A DNA stretch of 64,000 nucleotides from Aminomonas paucivorans DSM 12260 (GCF_000165795.1 NZ_CM001022.1:682001-746000); one strand, 5' to 3'; numbered from the stretch's first letter, positions 11,913-20,663 are shown. Translations and numbers: made by a program. Notes: generated from the letters alone by a model not told the origin.

Positions 11913-12460
11913 GCGCTGGCCTCCCGGGAACCCGCCGAGGCCGCCAGGAGGGACCGCGTCGCCTCCAGGACCCGGAGGAACAGATCGTCCCGGTTTTCCC
12001 GGGTCGTCTCGAAGACCCGCACGTCCCCCCGGGCCCGGATGAGGGCGGGGAGGAGGGCCTGGGGTTTCTTCGACAGGACCCCCAGGACGGGGACGGGGGA
12101 ATCGAGGCAGGCCAGGACGCTTGCCCGAAAGGCCGGGGCGTCGTTCTCCAGAAAGCCGATCTCGTCCATCACCAGCAGCGGCGGGGCCGCAGCCAGGGCG
12201 CGGCGGCAGCAGCGCACCCCGTAGTCCTCGAAGGTGTGCAGGCAGGGGCGCGCCCCCCCCTCGGGAGTCCAGCGGGCGATCCAGGGGGTTGCGCCGTCCC
12301 CGGGAAGGGCCTCCATGCAAAACCCCCGCAGGAGCCCTCCTCCCTCGACGGGGCGGGTGCAAAACCCCCGGGGGGCCGCGCCCAGGGCCGCCACCACCCG
12401 GCCCAGGAGGGTGCTCTTGCCCACCTGGACGTCGCCGGTGAGGAACAGGTTCTTTTCCAC
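11909..12460 (-). CDS. nucleoside-triphosphatase, THEP1/NTPase_1 family
   Basis: A 183-residue P-loop protein. The Walker A sequence GDVQVGKST is at 9-17, and the Walker B-like LLVMDEIGFLE sits near the middle. Both match THEP1-type nucleoside-triphosphatases, which are related to adenylate kinase folds and have unknown cellular roles. The GTG at 12460 is preferred because AAGGAAGGAG lies about 11 bases upstream. Another GTG at 12472 would overlap the binding-protein stop but has no spacing for a ribosome site. Genes of this family sometimes lie beside metal or cofactor transport genes, as here. Confidence 0.85.
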   Translation of the reverse strand: MEKNLFLTGDVQVGKSTLLGRVVAALGAAPRGFCTRPVEGGGLLRGFCMEALPGDGATPWIARWTPEGGARPCLHTFEDYGVRCCRRALAAAPPLLVMDEIGFLENDAPAFRASVLACLDSPVPVLGVLSKKPQALLPALIRARGDVRVFETTRENRDDLFLRVLEATRSLLAASAGSREASA

Positions 12461-12468
12461 GGGAAGGC

Positions 12469-13530
12469 TCACTCCTTCCTTACGGAGTGCCGCAGGATGT
12501 CCCGGGCCTCCTCCGCCGTCAGATCGTAGCGCCAGAAGAGGCGGTAGAAGCGCTGGGCTTCCTTCACCAGGTCGTACCGAAAGACCTCCGGGTAGATCAG
12601 CGCCGCCGCCCAGCGCACTCCCAGGAGCCGGTTCACCCCCGGGGGCCGGTCGAACCAGCAGAAGGGGTTGTCGGGCACCGCGTAGACCCTTCGATTCGCC
12701 ACCGCCCGCAGGGTCTTCCAGTTCGGGTCCGAGAGGATCCCGTCGTAGGCCCCTCCCCGGGAGGTTCCCCAGGCCAGGATCAGGTCCGGATCCCACAGGT
12801 GGATCTGTTCCAGGGAGGCTGCGGACATGCCGTTGAGCCCTCCCTGGGGCACCTCCGCCACGTTGGTCGCCCCCACCAGGTCCAGGATCTGGCTGTGCCG
12901 GGAGCCCGAAGGCTCGGTCTGCAGCCCCTTGGGTCCCTCGGCGTAGTAGACCCGGACCCGCTTTTCCCGGGGGATCCCGCGGGCCTTGTCGGCCACGTCC
13001 CGCAGGGTCTCCCGGCAGTAGGCCCCCAGCGCCTCCGCCCGCTTCGTCTCCCCCAGGAGCTTTCCCAGGAAGGCGTAGGTCCGGTCCAGCCGGGTCAGCT
13101 CGTAGTCCAGCACCACCACGGGGATGCCCGCCTGCTCCTGAAGCCGATCCGCCAGGGAGCGGGTGGAGGCGTCCAGGGGGCCCATGTGGAGGAACAGGTC
13201 CGGCCGGTGTTTCAGGATCTCCTCCACGTTGCCCTTCTGGGTGGAGAACCACCCCCCCAGCACGGGAAGCTCCGCGTAGGCCCGGGGAAGGAAGCGCTTC
13301 TCCTCCGGACGCAGGGGGAAGTTCCAGCCCAGCAGCCGGTCCGGGGCCAGGGTGTAGAGAATGGTGGCGGCGATGGGGTTGACGCAGAAGACCCGGGAGA
13401 CCTTCGCGGGCAGGGCGACCGTCCTTCCCGCCATGTCCGTCACGTTCCGTCCTCCCGCCTGAGCCGCCGCAACCCACAAAACCACCGCTCCCAGGGCCAG
13501 TGCCGCCGTCCGCAACCTTCGGTTCCTCAT
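12469..13530 (-). CDS. ABC transporter substrate-binding protein, iron-siderophore/cobalamin type
   Basis: A 353-residue secreted protein with a signal peptide at 1-25 ending AAQA-GG and a TroA-superfamily fold (PF01497 type). The first lobe begins VTDMAGRTVALPAKVSRV, the family's usual start; the second lobe has SAASLEQIHLWDPDLILAW and a tail EAQRFYRLFWRYD. It should deliver a chelated metal (ferric siderophore, corrinoid or similar) to the FecCD-like permease encoded upstream. No lipobox is seen, so it is probably a free periplasmic protein. It lies 30 bases after the ATPase gene. Confidence 0.9.
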   Translation of the reverse strand: MRNRRLRTAALALGAVVLWVAAAQAGGRNVTDMAGRTVALPAKVSRVFCVNPIAATILYTLAPDRLLGWNFPLRPEEKRFLPRAYAELPVLGGWFSTQKGNVEEILKHRPDLFLHMGPLDASTRSLADRLQEQAGIPVVVLDYELTRLDRTYAFLGKLLGETKRAEALGAYCRETLRDVADKARGIPREKRVRVYYAEGPKGLQTEPSGSRHSQILDLVGATNVAEVPQGGLNGMSAASLEQIHLWDPDLILAWGTSRGGAYDGILSDPNWKTLRAVANRRVYAVPDNPFCWFDRPPGVNRLLGVRWAAALIYPEVFRYDLVKEAQRFYRLFWRYDLTAEEARDILRHSVRKE

Positions 13531-13560
13531 GTCCTTCCTCCTTATGCGATCGTCTTGCTC

Positions 13561-14340
13561 TCACCCTTGACGGGGCACGCAGACCCTTCTGTCTCCGTGT
13601 TTCCCTCCGAGGCGGACGATGTCCACCTCCACCCCGTAGAGGGTCTTCAGGTTTCGGGGAGTGAGGACCTCCTCCGGCGGGCCCGGGCTCAGGTGCCCTC
13701 CCCCGTGGAACCCCAGGACCTGATGGGCGCACAGAAAGGCGTGTTCCGGGAAATGGGTGGACACCAGGACCCCCATGCCCCTCCGTCCCATCTGTTCGAT
13801 GCGCCGCAGCACCAGAAGCTGTTTGCCGAAGTCCAGGCTGGTGGTGGGCTCGTCCAGGACGAGGAACCGGGGTTCCTGCGCCAGCGCCCGGGCCAACAGG
13901 ACCAGCTGCCGCTCTCCTCCGCTGAGTTCCGTCACCGGGCGTTCTCCCAGGTGGCGCGCCCCCACCGCCTCCAGTGCCTCCTCCGCCAGCCTCCGGTCCT
14001 TCCCGGAGGGGGACGCGAAGAGCCCCAGCCGACAGGTGCGCCCCATGAGGACCACGTCCCGCGCCCGGAAGGAGAAGAGGGGTTCCCGGGCCTGGGGGAC
14101 GTAACCCAGGGCCTGCGCCCTTCGGGCCGCGGGCCAGGGGAGGAGGTCCTCCCCGTCCAGGAGGATGCTCCCTCCCAGGGAGGGCAGCAGTCCCAGGATC
14201 GTCTTGAAGAAGGTGGTCTTCCCCGCCCCGTTGGGACCCAGAAGGCAGAGGACCCGCCCCTCCTCCAGGGTCAGGGACACGTCCCGGACCACCTCCCTCC
14301 CCCGGTAGCCGCAGGAAAGCCCCCGCACCTCCAGGGCCAT
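13561..14340 (-). CDS. ABC transporter ATP-binding protein, FecE/BtuD type
   Basis: A 259-residue ATPase. Walker A is GPNGAGKTT at about 35-43, the signature is LSGGERQLVLLARAL, and Walker B is FLVLDEPTTSLD followed by the switch histidine in STHFPEH. It should drive the neighbouring FecCD-type permease. Its ATG overlaps the permease stop as TGATG. It is similar to the second ATPase at 22987-23796, including the shared IPQ/VPQ and RTPHLG/RTCRLG segments, so the two transporters look like paralogues. Confidence 0.92.
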   Translation of the reverse strand: MALEVRGLSCGYRGREVVRDVSLTLEEGRVLCLLGPNGAGKTTFFKTILGLLPSLGGSILLDGEDLLPWPAARRAQALGYVPQAREPLFSFRARDVVLMGRTCRLGLFASPSGKDRRLAEEALEAVGARHLGERPVTELSGGERQLVLLARALAQEPRFLVLDEPTTSLDFGKQLLVLRRIEQMGRRGMGVLVSTHFPEHAFLCAHQVLGFHGGGHLSPGPPEEVLTPRNLKTLYGVEVDIVRLGGKHGDRRVCVPRQG

Positions 14341-15473
14341 CAGAAGGCGGCTCCCTTTCGGGTGGCCAGCCACAGGAAGAAGGGGACCCCCACCAGGGCC
14401 GTCAGGATGCCCAGGGGAATTTCCACCGCCGCCAGGATTCGCGCCAGGTCGTCCACCAGCAGGAGGAAGACCCCTCCTCCCAGGACGGAGGCGGGCAGAA
14501 GGGCCTTGAAGTCCGACCCCACCGCCATCCGGCAGAGGTGGGGCACCACCAGACCCACCCAGCCGATCATGCCGCACACGGAGATGGCTGCGGCGGTGGC
14601 CAGGGTGGTGCAGAGGATCACCAGCCACCGGAAGCCCCGGACGTTCAGCCCCAGAGCCCGGGCCTCCTCCTCCCCCAGGGAGAGCACGTTGAGGCGCCAG
14701 CGCACCAGGACCAGGGGAGCGATGCCCAGGACCACGGGAGGGAGAAGGAACAGCAGGTCTCGGGGCGCCACGGAGGACAGGCTGCCCATAAGCCAGAAGG
14801 TGATGGCCGGGAGCTTGTCGGAGGGGTCCGCCACGTACTTCACCAGGGAGGTGGCCGCGGTGAAGAGGGACCCGGTCATCACCCCCGCCAGCACCAGCCC
14901 CAGCAGGGGGTTGTGGCGCATCCGGGCCCCCAGGGCGCAGGCCAGCAGGACCGCCCCCAAACCCCAGAGGAAGGCCAGGGCCTGGATTGCCGGAAAGGGC
15001 AGGGAGAGGCAGATCCCCAGGGCCGCCCCGAACCCCGATCCTGCCACCGCTCCCAGGAGTCCCGGAGAGGCCAGGGGGTTGCGGAAGAGCCCCTGGAGGG
15101 CCGCTCCGGAGGCCCCCAGGGAGGCTCCCACCAGCAGCGCCGCCAGGATCCGGGGCAGACGGATGCGGAAGAGAACCGTATCCAGGGCCGAGGGGACCGA
15201 GGCGTCGCTGGCGTTCAGGGCGGTTTCCAAGGCATGGAGGAGCTGCCCCGGGGAGATGGGGTAGCGTCCCACGGCGAAGGAGAGGAGCAGGGCTCCCAGG
15301 GGCAGGGCCCCCCAGAGGAGAAGAGGGCGCAGGAAGGTCTGTTTCCCGAGGGGAAGGGCATCCGGCGCGGGGAGGGAAGGATCGGCTCCGAGGGGAAAGG
15401 GGAACGGGGCCGCCCCCTCGGGGGGAAGGTCCTGGGGCGTTTTCGTCCTGACGCGGGAAGTTTCCAACCCCAT
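14340..15473 (-). CDS. ABC transporter permease, FecCD/BtuC family
   Basis: A 377-residue membrane protein. An unusually long N-terminal extension of about 55 residues, rich in proline, precedes the first helix. About ten hydrophobic helices follow, with the family motifs LRLPRILAALLVGASLGASG and LSGAALQGLFRNPLASP-like text, the cytoplasmic loop to the ATPase (SLGEEEARALGL) and the end IPLGILTALVGVPFFLWL. It forms the translocation channel for the metal chelate. The ATG at 15473 is preceded by AGGAGG. It is the first gene of the eight-gene minus-strand operon; a hairpin and two operator-like palindromes lie in its leader. Confidence 0.9.
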   Translation of the reverse strand: MGLETSRVRTKTPQDLPPEGAAPFPFPLGADPSLPAPDALPLGKQTFLRPLLLWGALPLGALLLSFAVGRYPISPGQLLHALETALNASDASVPSALDTVLFRIRLPRILAALLVGASLGASGAALQGLFRNPLASPGLLGAVAGSGFGAALGICLSLPFPAIQALAFLWGLGAVLLACALGARMRHNPLLGLVLAGVMTGSLFTAATSLVKYVADPSDKLPAITFWLMGSLSSVAPRDLLFLLPPVVLGIAPLVLVRWRLNVLSLGEEEARALGLNVRGFRWLVILCTTLATAAAISVCGMIGWVGLVVPHLCRMAVGSDFKALLPASVLGGGVFLLLVDDLARILAAVEIPLGILTALVGVPFFLWLATRKGAAF

Positions 15474-15504
15474 CGACCTCCTGAGACCCCGAGCATCCCG
15501 GAGG

Positions 15505-15524
15505 CGGGGGCGTCCGAGCCCCCG
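15505..15524 (-). promoter_or_regulatory. leader hairpin of the chelate-transport operon
   Basis: A 7-bp perfect GC stem (15505-15511 with 15518-15524) about 30 bases before the permease start. The second chelate operon has a hairpin at the comparable place (25901-25926). Its role in attenuation or RNA stability is not known. Confidence 0.35.
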
Positions 15525-15549
15525 GAAGAACCACCGGGCTTTCGTTCTT

Positions 15550-15579
15550 GCAATGCAGTTGCTCTTGCAACCAAGTTGC
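15550..15579. promoter_or_regulatory. tandem operator-like palindromes (shared with the second chelate operon)
   Basis: GCAACCAAGTTGC (15567-15579) is a perfect inverted repeat with 5-base arms. A related copy, GCAATGCAGTTGC (15550-15562), lies exactly 17 bases away. A 12-of-13 match to the first copy, GAAACCAAGTTGC, stands in the leader of the other chelate transporter at 26040-26052. A possible -10 element TATCAT (15588-15583, minus strand) adjoins it. I infer a repressor site for a metal- or chelate-responsive regulator that is not encoded nearby. Confidence 0.5.
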
Positions 15580-15708
15580 CACATGATACCACAGTAGGGG
15601 CTTTCCCGCGGGAAGGTCCGGTGTTTCGGGCGAAGACAGCTGGAATGGTTTTTGATAGAATGCTCCGTGGGTGACGGTGTTCACAAATCACCCCGGAGGA
15701 GGAAGGGC

Positions 15709-16533
15709 ATGGAGCGGTGCGAGGATCGGGCGGGAACGAGACTCCCGTCGGAACGGGTCCCCGGTCCCGGGGGGCTTTCGGGGCTTCTGCTGCCCGGGGT
15801 GATCGGGCTCCTCTGGTGGGGGGCCTCCCGCCTGGGGCTCTGGAACCCCTACCTGCTCCCCTCCCCGGAACAGGTCTTCTCCTCCCTGGGTTCCCTGGCC
15901 GCGTCGGGGGAGCTGGCCCGGCACGTGGGGGCCAGTGCGGGGCGCATCGCCGCGGGGTTCGGCCTCTCCTCCCTGGTGGCCCTGCCCCTGGGGGTGCTCT
16001 TGGGACTGCGCCCCCGCCTGGGTCGCCTGGCCTACCCCACCCTGGAGTTTCTGCGTCACGTCCCGCCCCTGGCGGTGCTTCCCCTGCTGATCCTGTGGTT
16101 CGGCATCGGGGAGGGCTCCAAGATGGCGGTGATCCTCCTGGCCACCTTCTTTCCCGTGTTCCTCAACACCCTGGAGGGGGTGCGGCGCTGCGACCCCGGG
16201 CTCCTGGAGGTGGGGCGCACCCTGGGTCTCTCGGAGGGGGAGGGGGTGCGGCGCATCGTGCTGCCCGCTGCCCTGCCCTCCATCCTCACGGGGCTGCGCC
16301 TGGGGCTGGGCTACAGCTGGCGCTCCCTCATCGGGGCGGAACTCATCGCCGCCGCCTCGGGACTGGGCTACCTGATCCACGACGCGGAGGCCCTTTCCCG
16401 GCCCGACGTGATCGTGGCGGGGGTGCTGGTGCTGGGGGTCATCGGGGCCGCTACGGACCACCTCTTCTTCCGCCTTGCCGCCCGGGTCACCCCCTGGCGC
16501 CCCCGGGGGGATGCTCGGGATGGATGGGATTAG
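15709..16533 (+). CDS. ABC transporter permease, SsuC/TauC (nitrate/sulfonate) type
   Basis: A 274-residue inner-membrane protein with six or so hydrophobic helices. The binding-protein-dependent transport motif (EVGRTLGLSEGEGVRRIVLP, about 168-187) has the EAA-type loop that contacts the ATPase. The family imports sulfonates, nitrate, bicarbonate, thiamine precursors or similar small anions; the substrate here is not determined. The ATG has GGAGGAGGAAGGG just upstream. It diverges from the chelate-transport operon and begins a three-gene operon. Confidence 0.88.
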   Translation: MERCEDRAGTRLPSERVPGPGGLSGLLLPGVIGLLWWGASRLGLWNPYLLPSPEQVFSSLGSLAASGELARHVGASAGRIAAGFGLSSLVALPLGVLLGLRPRLGRLAYPTLEFLRHVPPLAVLPLLILWFGIGEGSKMAVILLATFFPVFLNTLEGVRRCDPGLLEVGRTLGLSEGEGVRRIVLPAALPSILTGLRLGLGYSWRSLIGAELIAAASGLGYLIHDAEALSRPDVIVAGVLVLGVIGAATDHLFFRLAARVTPWRPRGDARDGWD

Positions 16534-17302
16534 GCTGGAGGGGGTGCGCCGGGTCTTCCCCCTGGAGGGGGGAGAGGTCCGGGCCTTGGAGGATCTGTCC
16601 CTGCGGGTCCCCTGGGGGTCCCTCACGGCGGTGGTGGGGCGAAGCGGCTGCGGCAAGACCACCCTGCTGCGCCTGGTGGCGGGGCTGAACGAGCCCACGG
16701 CGGGGCGGGTCCGCTTCCTGCAGGGCAGTGAGGACCTCCCCCGGGAGGCGGTACGGGTGGGGCTGGTGTTCCAGGAACCCCGACTCATGCCCTGGCTTTC
16801 CGTGGAGGAGAACCTGGCTTTCCCTCTGGTGGGGCGCCTGGGAAGGGAGGAGATCCGCCGTCGGGTGGACCCCCTCCTGGAACTGCTGGGACTGGAGGGA
16901 TTCCGCCGGGCCCTGCCGGGGCAGATCTCCGGGGGCATGGCCCAGCGGGTGGCCCTGGGGCGTACCCTGGCCCACGACCCGGACGTGGTGCTTCTGGACG
17001 AGCCCTTCGGCTCCCTGGACTACTTCACCCGCCGGGCCCTGCAGGGGGAGATCGGAGAGCTGCACCGGCGCACCGGGAAGACCTTCCTCCTGGTGACCCA
17101 CGACGTGGACGAGGCCCTGGCCCTGGGGGATTCGGTGGTGGTGCTCCGGCAGGGGCGGTTGGCGGACCGGGTGGAGGTTCCCTTCCCCCGGCCCAGGGAC
17201 GTGGATGACCCGGTCTTCGCCCCCCTGAAGCGCTCCGTTCTCGGAGCCATCGGGGGCACGGCGGAGGACCCGGGAAGGACGAAGGAGGTCGAGGCATCTT
17301 GA
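16520..17302 (+). CDS. ABC transporter ATP-binding protein, SsuB/TauB type
   Basis: A 260-residue ATPase with Walker A GRSGCGKTT (about 41-49), signature ISGGMAQRVALGRTL, Walker B VVLLDEPFGSLD and the switch histidine in VTHDVDEAL. It belongs to the nitrate/sulfonate/taurine family and energises the permease before it. The start at 16520 overlaps the permease end by 14 bases and has a G-run 8 bases upstream; an ATG at 16511 is the alternative. The stop overlaps the next gene's TTG. Confidence 0.9.
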   Translation: MDGIRLEGVRRVFPLEGGEVRALEDLSLRVPWGSLTAVVGRSGCGKTTLLRLVAGLNEPTAGRVRFLQGSEDLPREAVRVGLVFQEPRLMPWLSVEENLAFPLVGRLGREEIRRRVDPLLELLGLEGFRRALPGQISGGMAQRVALGRTLAHDPDVVLLDEPFGSLDYFTRRALQGEIGELHRRTGKTFLLVTHDVDEALALGDSVVVLRQGRLADRVEVPFPRPRDVDDPVFAPLKRSVLGAIGGTAEDPGRTKEVEAS

Positions 17303-18231
17303 AACGGTTTTTGTGGGTCCTGTTGGCGGCGGCGGTCTTGGCGGCGGGGACGGCCTGGGCAGGTCCCCAAGACTTGGCGGTGACCTACGTGAAGGCTCCC
17401 CTGAACGTGCCCTCCATCCTGGAGAAGCGGCTGGGGCTCTTCGACAAGGCCTTCGCCCCCCAAGGGATCGCCGTGACCTACCCGGAGCTTCTGGCGGGAC
17501 CCCAGCAGACCCAGGCCCTGGCGGCGGGGTCCGTGCAGGTGGCCCACTGTCTGGGGGGCACCTCCGCTCTGCTGGCGGCGGCGGGAGGCGTGGATCTGAA
17601 GATCGTGGGGATCTACAGCCGGGCGCCTCGGGCCTTCGTGATCCTGGTGAAGGACCCGGCGATCCGCACCGTGGCGGACCTGAAGGGGCGCAAGGTGGCG
17701 GGCCCCAAGGGGACGGTGCTCCACCAGCTCCTGGTGGCGGCGGTGAAGAAGGCGGGGCTGGCCCCCTCGGACGTGCCCCTTCTGGGCATGGGGCTGCCCG
17801 AAGGGGTGGCGGCGCTCCTCTCCGGCGGCGCGGATGCCGCCCTGGCGGCGGGACCGGCGGTGCCCAAGGCGCTGGAGCAGGGGGCCCGGGTGCTGGTGGA
17901 CGGGAAGGGACTGGTGGACGCCACCACGGTCATCGCTATGGCGGGGTCCTTCCTGGCGGAGCATCCGGAACGGGCGCGGCTCTTCCTCAAGACCCACCGG
18001 GCCGCCCTGGCCCGCATGAAGGCCAAGCCCGAGGAGGCGCTGAACCTCACGGCCCAGGAGACGGGGCTGACGCCGGAGGCGGTGAAGGCCATGCTGCCCC
18101 TCTACGACTTCGACCCCACCCTCCGTCCCTCGGACCTGGCGGAGCTGGAGCGCACCCAGGACTTCCTGATGGAAAACGGCATGATGCAGCGCAAGGTGGA
18201 CCTGAAAGGCCTGGTGCGGACGAGCCTGTAG
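17299..18231 (+). CDS. ABC transporter substrate-binding protein, NMT1/SsuA-like
   Basis: A 310-residue secreted protein beginning with a TTG. AAGGAGGT lies 9 bases upstream and the TTG overlaps the ATPase stop. A signal peptide at 1-22 ends TAWA-GPQ. The mature part follows the SsuA/NMT1 pattern: a YVKAPLNVPSILEKRLG opening, a GSVQVAHCLGG ligand loop and KGRKVAGPKGTVLHQLL. It captures the substrate for the SsuBC-like transporter. The ligand is unknown; the family includes aliphatic sulfonate, taurine, nitrate and pyrimidine-precursor binders. A terminator follows directly. Confidence 0.88.
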   Translation: MKRFLWVLLAAAVLAAGTAWAGPQDLAVTYVKAPLNVPSILEKRLGLFDKAFAPQGIAVTYPELLAGPQQTQALAAGSVQVAHCLGGTSALLAAAGGVDLKIVGIYSRAPRAFVILVKDPAIRTVADLKGRKVAGPKGTVLHQLLVAAVKKAGLAPSDVPLLGMGLPEGVAALLSGGADAALAAGPAVPKALEQGARVLVDGKGLVDATTVIAMAGSFLAEHPERARLFLKTHRAALARMKAKPEEALNLTAQETGLTPEAVKAMLPLYDFDPTLRPSDLAELERTQDFLMENGMMQRKVDLKGLVRTSL

Positions 18232-18251
18232 GTCCGCGAAGCGGCGGCCAC

Positions 18252-18281
18252 CCGTGCCCCGGGGGGTTCCCCGGGGCACGG
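18252..18281 (+). terminator. bidirectional terminator
   Basis: A perfect 13-bp stem (18252-18264 with 18269-18281) with a GGTT loop. It abuts the stop codon of the convergent AraC-type gene and ends the SsuABC-like operon. Confidence 0.75.
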
Positions 18282-19124
18282 TCATGTCCGGACCTGTCGG
18301 GCGTAGGCCCCCGGGGGCATCCCCACGATGCGCCGGAAGGCCCGGGTGAAGTGGCTCTGGTCCGCGAAGCCCAGCTCCGCCGCCGCCCGGGCGGCGGTCC
18401 AGCCCCCCCGCAGCAGCTCCTGCCCCCGGCGCACCCGAAGCTGGAGCTGCCAGGCGTGGGGCGGCATGCCCCAGGTCTCCCGAAAGGCCCGGATCAGCCG
18501 GAAGGGACCGCACCCCGCTGCCCGAGCCAGATCCTCCAGGGACAGGGCCTCGGCGAACCGCTCCTCCAGCAGGGCTCGGGCCCGCAGGGCCGGACCGTCC
18601 AGCGGGGGAACGGAAGCCTCGTCCCAGCGGGCGTGACGGGTCACCAGCCGGGCCAGGATACCCTGGAGGCGTTCCTGGAGATCCAGGGGGGAGGCGTCCC
18701 GGGCCTCCACCTTGCGATGCAGGGTCGCGATGCTCCGGGCCAGTTCCCGGTCCCGAACCACCCCCGCAAGCAGGGGCGGCAGCCCTCGGCGCGACGGGGC
18801 CACCTCCCGGGCCACCGAGGCCAGCAGCTCCGGGGGAACGTAGAACATGCGGTAGCTCCACCCCTCCCGATCCGCCCCCTGCCCCGTGTGGGCCTCCCCG
18901 GGGAAGGCCAGGGAGACGTCCCCGCACCCCGCCATCTCCAGGGTTCCTCGAAGCCGGAAGGCCAGGCCGCCCCTCTCGATGACCCCGAAAGCGAAGGCTT
19001 CGTGGCTGTGTCGGGTGAAGGACTGGGTCCGGTAGGAGGCCCGCAGGACCTCCACGTTCTCCAGCTCCGGACAGGGCACCAGTACCGCCTCCTCCCGGGG
19101 CGGGCGGGGTTCCCGATCCTCCAT
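18282..19124 (-). CDS. AraC-family transcriptional regulator
   Basis: A 280-residue regulator. The N-terminal cupin-like sensing domain has the SFTRHSHEAFAFGVIERG segment (about 35-52), typical of AraC-binding domains. The C-terminal 100 residues hold two helix-turn-helix motifs (LSLEDLARAAGCGPFRLIRAF and the signature AAAELGFADQSHFTRAFRR). It should act as an effector-responsive activator of nearby genes. The targets are unknown; neighbours are the SsuABC-like operon and the divergent B3/B4 gene. The ATG at 19124 has GGGAGGTGAGGAC directly upstream, better than the ATG at 19145. Confidence 0.9.
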   Translation of the reverse strand: MEDREPRPPREEAVLVPCPELENVEVLRASYRTQSFTRHSHEAFAFGVIERGGLAFRLRGTLEMAGCGDVSLAFPGEAHTGQGADREGWSYRMFYVPPELLASVAREVAPSRRGLPPLLAGVVRDRELARSIATLHRKVEARDASPLDLQERLQGILARLVTRHARWDEASVPPLDGPALRARALLEERFAEALSLEDLARAAGCGPFRLIRAFRETWGMPPHAWQLQLRVRRGQELLRGGWTAARAAAELGFADQSHFTRAFRRIVGMPPGAYARQVRT

Positions 19125-19220
19125 GTCCTCACCTCCCACCCCCATGTTCCCCTTTCGGGGCAGGATCGTACAAGCCCCCCTGCTCCGGGACGATTAGGAT
19201 GGGGGCATGCGAAGGAGGGG

Positions 19221-19895
19221 ATGTTCGTGGAGATTCGTTGGGATCCTGCATGGGGAACCCTGGCGGCGGGCTGGATGCTCCTGAACGGGGGGAGCAACCC
19301 TCCCGTCTCGGAGGCTCTGGAAGCGGAGTGCCGCCGGGGGGAGGAGGAACTTCGGGGAAAGCACGGAGGGGCGGACCGGGGAGCCCTGAAGGAGCTGCCG
19401 GTCTACCGGGACTACGAAGCCTATTACCGGCGCTTCGGCAAGTCCTACCACGTGAGGTTGCAGCTGGAGTCGATCCTGAAGGGCAAGAAGGTGCCCCCCG
19501 TGTCGGCCCTGGTGACGCCCCTGTTTCTGGCGGAGCTGGAGACGGGGGTGCTCTCTGCGGGTTACGATCCTCTGCGGCTTGCCTTCCCCCTGGAGGCCCG
19601 CCCGGGAAGGGAAGGGGAGACCTACCAGCTGTTGGGCAAGGGACGGGATCAGACCGTCGTCCCCGGGGACCTGACCCTGGCGGACCAGAGGGGAGTGGTG
19701 GGGACCATCCTCCACGGACCGGACCAGAGAACCTGCCTGGACGGGGAGAGCCGGGCGGCGCTGTACGTGGTCTATCCGGTGCCGGGTCTGCGGGCGGAGA
19801 CGGTGCACCGCCATCTGGACCGGGTGCGGGATCTGGTGCGGCTGGCCCTGCCCGGGGCCGCGGAGGAGGGACGGGAGGTGCTGGAGGGGGCATGA
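19221..19895 (+). CDS. B3/B4 tRNA-binding-domain protein
   Basis: A 224-residue stand-alone protein resembling the B3/B4 editing region of the phenylalanyl-tRNA synthetase beta chain (YRRFGKSYHVRLQLESI, VSALVTPLFLAELETGVL and the later VVYPVPGLRAETVHRHL). Free-standing members are thought to act in trans on mischarged tRNA or amino acids, but this is not proven. Start sites are ATG 19221 or GTG 19227, both within reach of AAGGAGG. It diverges from the AraC gene, which may control it. Confidence 0.8.
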   Translation: MFVEIRWDPAWGTLAAGWMLLNGGSNPPVSEALEAECRRGEEELRGKHGGADRGALKELPVYRDYEAYYRRFGKSYHVRLQLESILKGKKVPPVSALVTPLFLAELETGVLSAGYDPLRLAFPLEARPGREGETYQLLGKGRDQTVVPGDLTLADQRGVVGTILHGPDQRTCLDGESRAALYVVYPVPGLRAETVHRHLDRVRDLVRLALPGAAEEGREVLEGA

Positions 19896-19958
19896 GCCCC
19901 GCCGACGACTGACGCCGTCCTCCCCCGGTGGTACCCTGGGGCGCAGGGAGGCGAAGTC

Positions 19959-20663
19959 ATGGCGGATGGGCGGATCGAAGCGCTTCGGGGGTGGATCCGG
20001 CGGGGTCTGAAGGCCCCCCACGAGTCGGTGAGGTTAGGGGTGCTCCTGGCCCTGGTGGGAGGGTTCCTGGACGCCTACACCTTCCTGGGCTGGGACGGGG
20101 TCTTTGCCAATGCCCAGACGGGGAACCTGGTGCTCATCGGCATCGCCGCCTCCCTGGGGGATTTCCGGCAGATGGGGACCTATCTCCCTCCCATTCTGGC
20201 CTTTGTGGCGGGGGTGTTCGTCGTGGAGGCGGCCAAGTCCTCCTCCCTGTCCGCCCGGCTGGACTGGGGGCGCTTCGCCCTGACTCTGGAGATCCTGACC
20301 CTCACCGTCGTGGGGTTCGCCCCCCGGGGGACCCCACCCCTGTTCGTCAACGCCGCCGTGTCCTTTGTGGCCTCCGTGCAGGTCTGCGCCTTCCGCCGTC
20401 TGGTGGATGCCCCCTACAGCACCACCATGATGACGGGAAACCTGCGGTCCGCCTCTCAGGCCCTCTGGGTCGCCTTGGCCCGAAGGGATCCGGGGGAGCG
20501 GGAGAAGGTGGGGCGCTACCTCACGGTCATCGGCTTCTTCACCCTGGGGGCGCTGATCGGGGGTGTCCTGACCTCCCTGGGGGGAACCCGATCTGTCTGG
20601 GGGGCGGCGGGGCTCCTGGCGGCGGCCCTGAGCCTGTATGTCCGGGAGGGGGCGCCGGACTAG
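19959..20663 (+). CDS. DUF1275 (YoaK-type) membrane protein
   Basis: A 234-residue protein with about six hydrophobic helices. The family hallmark GGFLDAYTFLGWDGVFANAQ (about 34-53) is followed by TGNLVLIGIA, and the second repeat of that pattern appears as STTMMTGNLRSA. The function of DUF1275 is unknown. The gene is 63 bases after the B3/B4 gene. Its stop codon shares CTAG with the stop of the convergent hydE gene, so no terminator separates the two. Confidence 0.87.
   Translation: MADGRIEALRGWIRRGLKAPHESVRLGVLLALVGGFLDAYTFLGWDGVFANAQTGNLVLIGIAASLGDFRQMGTYLPPILAFVAGVFVVEAAKSSSLSARLDWGRFALTLEILTLTVVGFAPRGTPPLFVNAAVSFVASVQVCAFRRLVDAPYSTTMMTGNLRSASQALWVALARRDPGEREKVGRYLTVIGFFTLGALIGGVLTSLGGTRSVWGAAGLLAAALSLYVREGAPD

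Noticed and set aside
15652-15708. Extended N terminus of the SsuC-like permease from 15652
   Set aside because: The extension is polar and unrelated to the family, while ATG 15709 has an excellent ribosome site.
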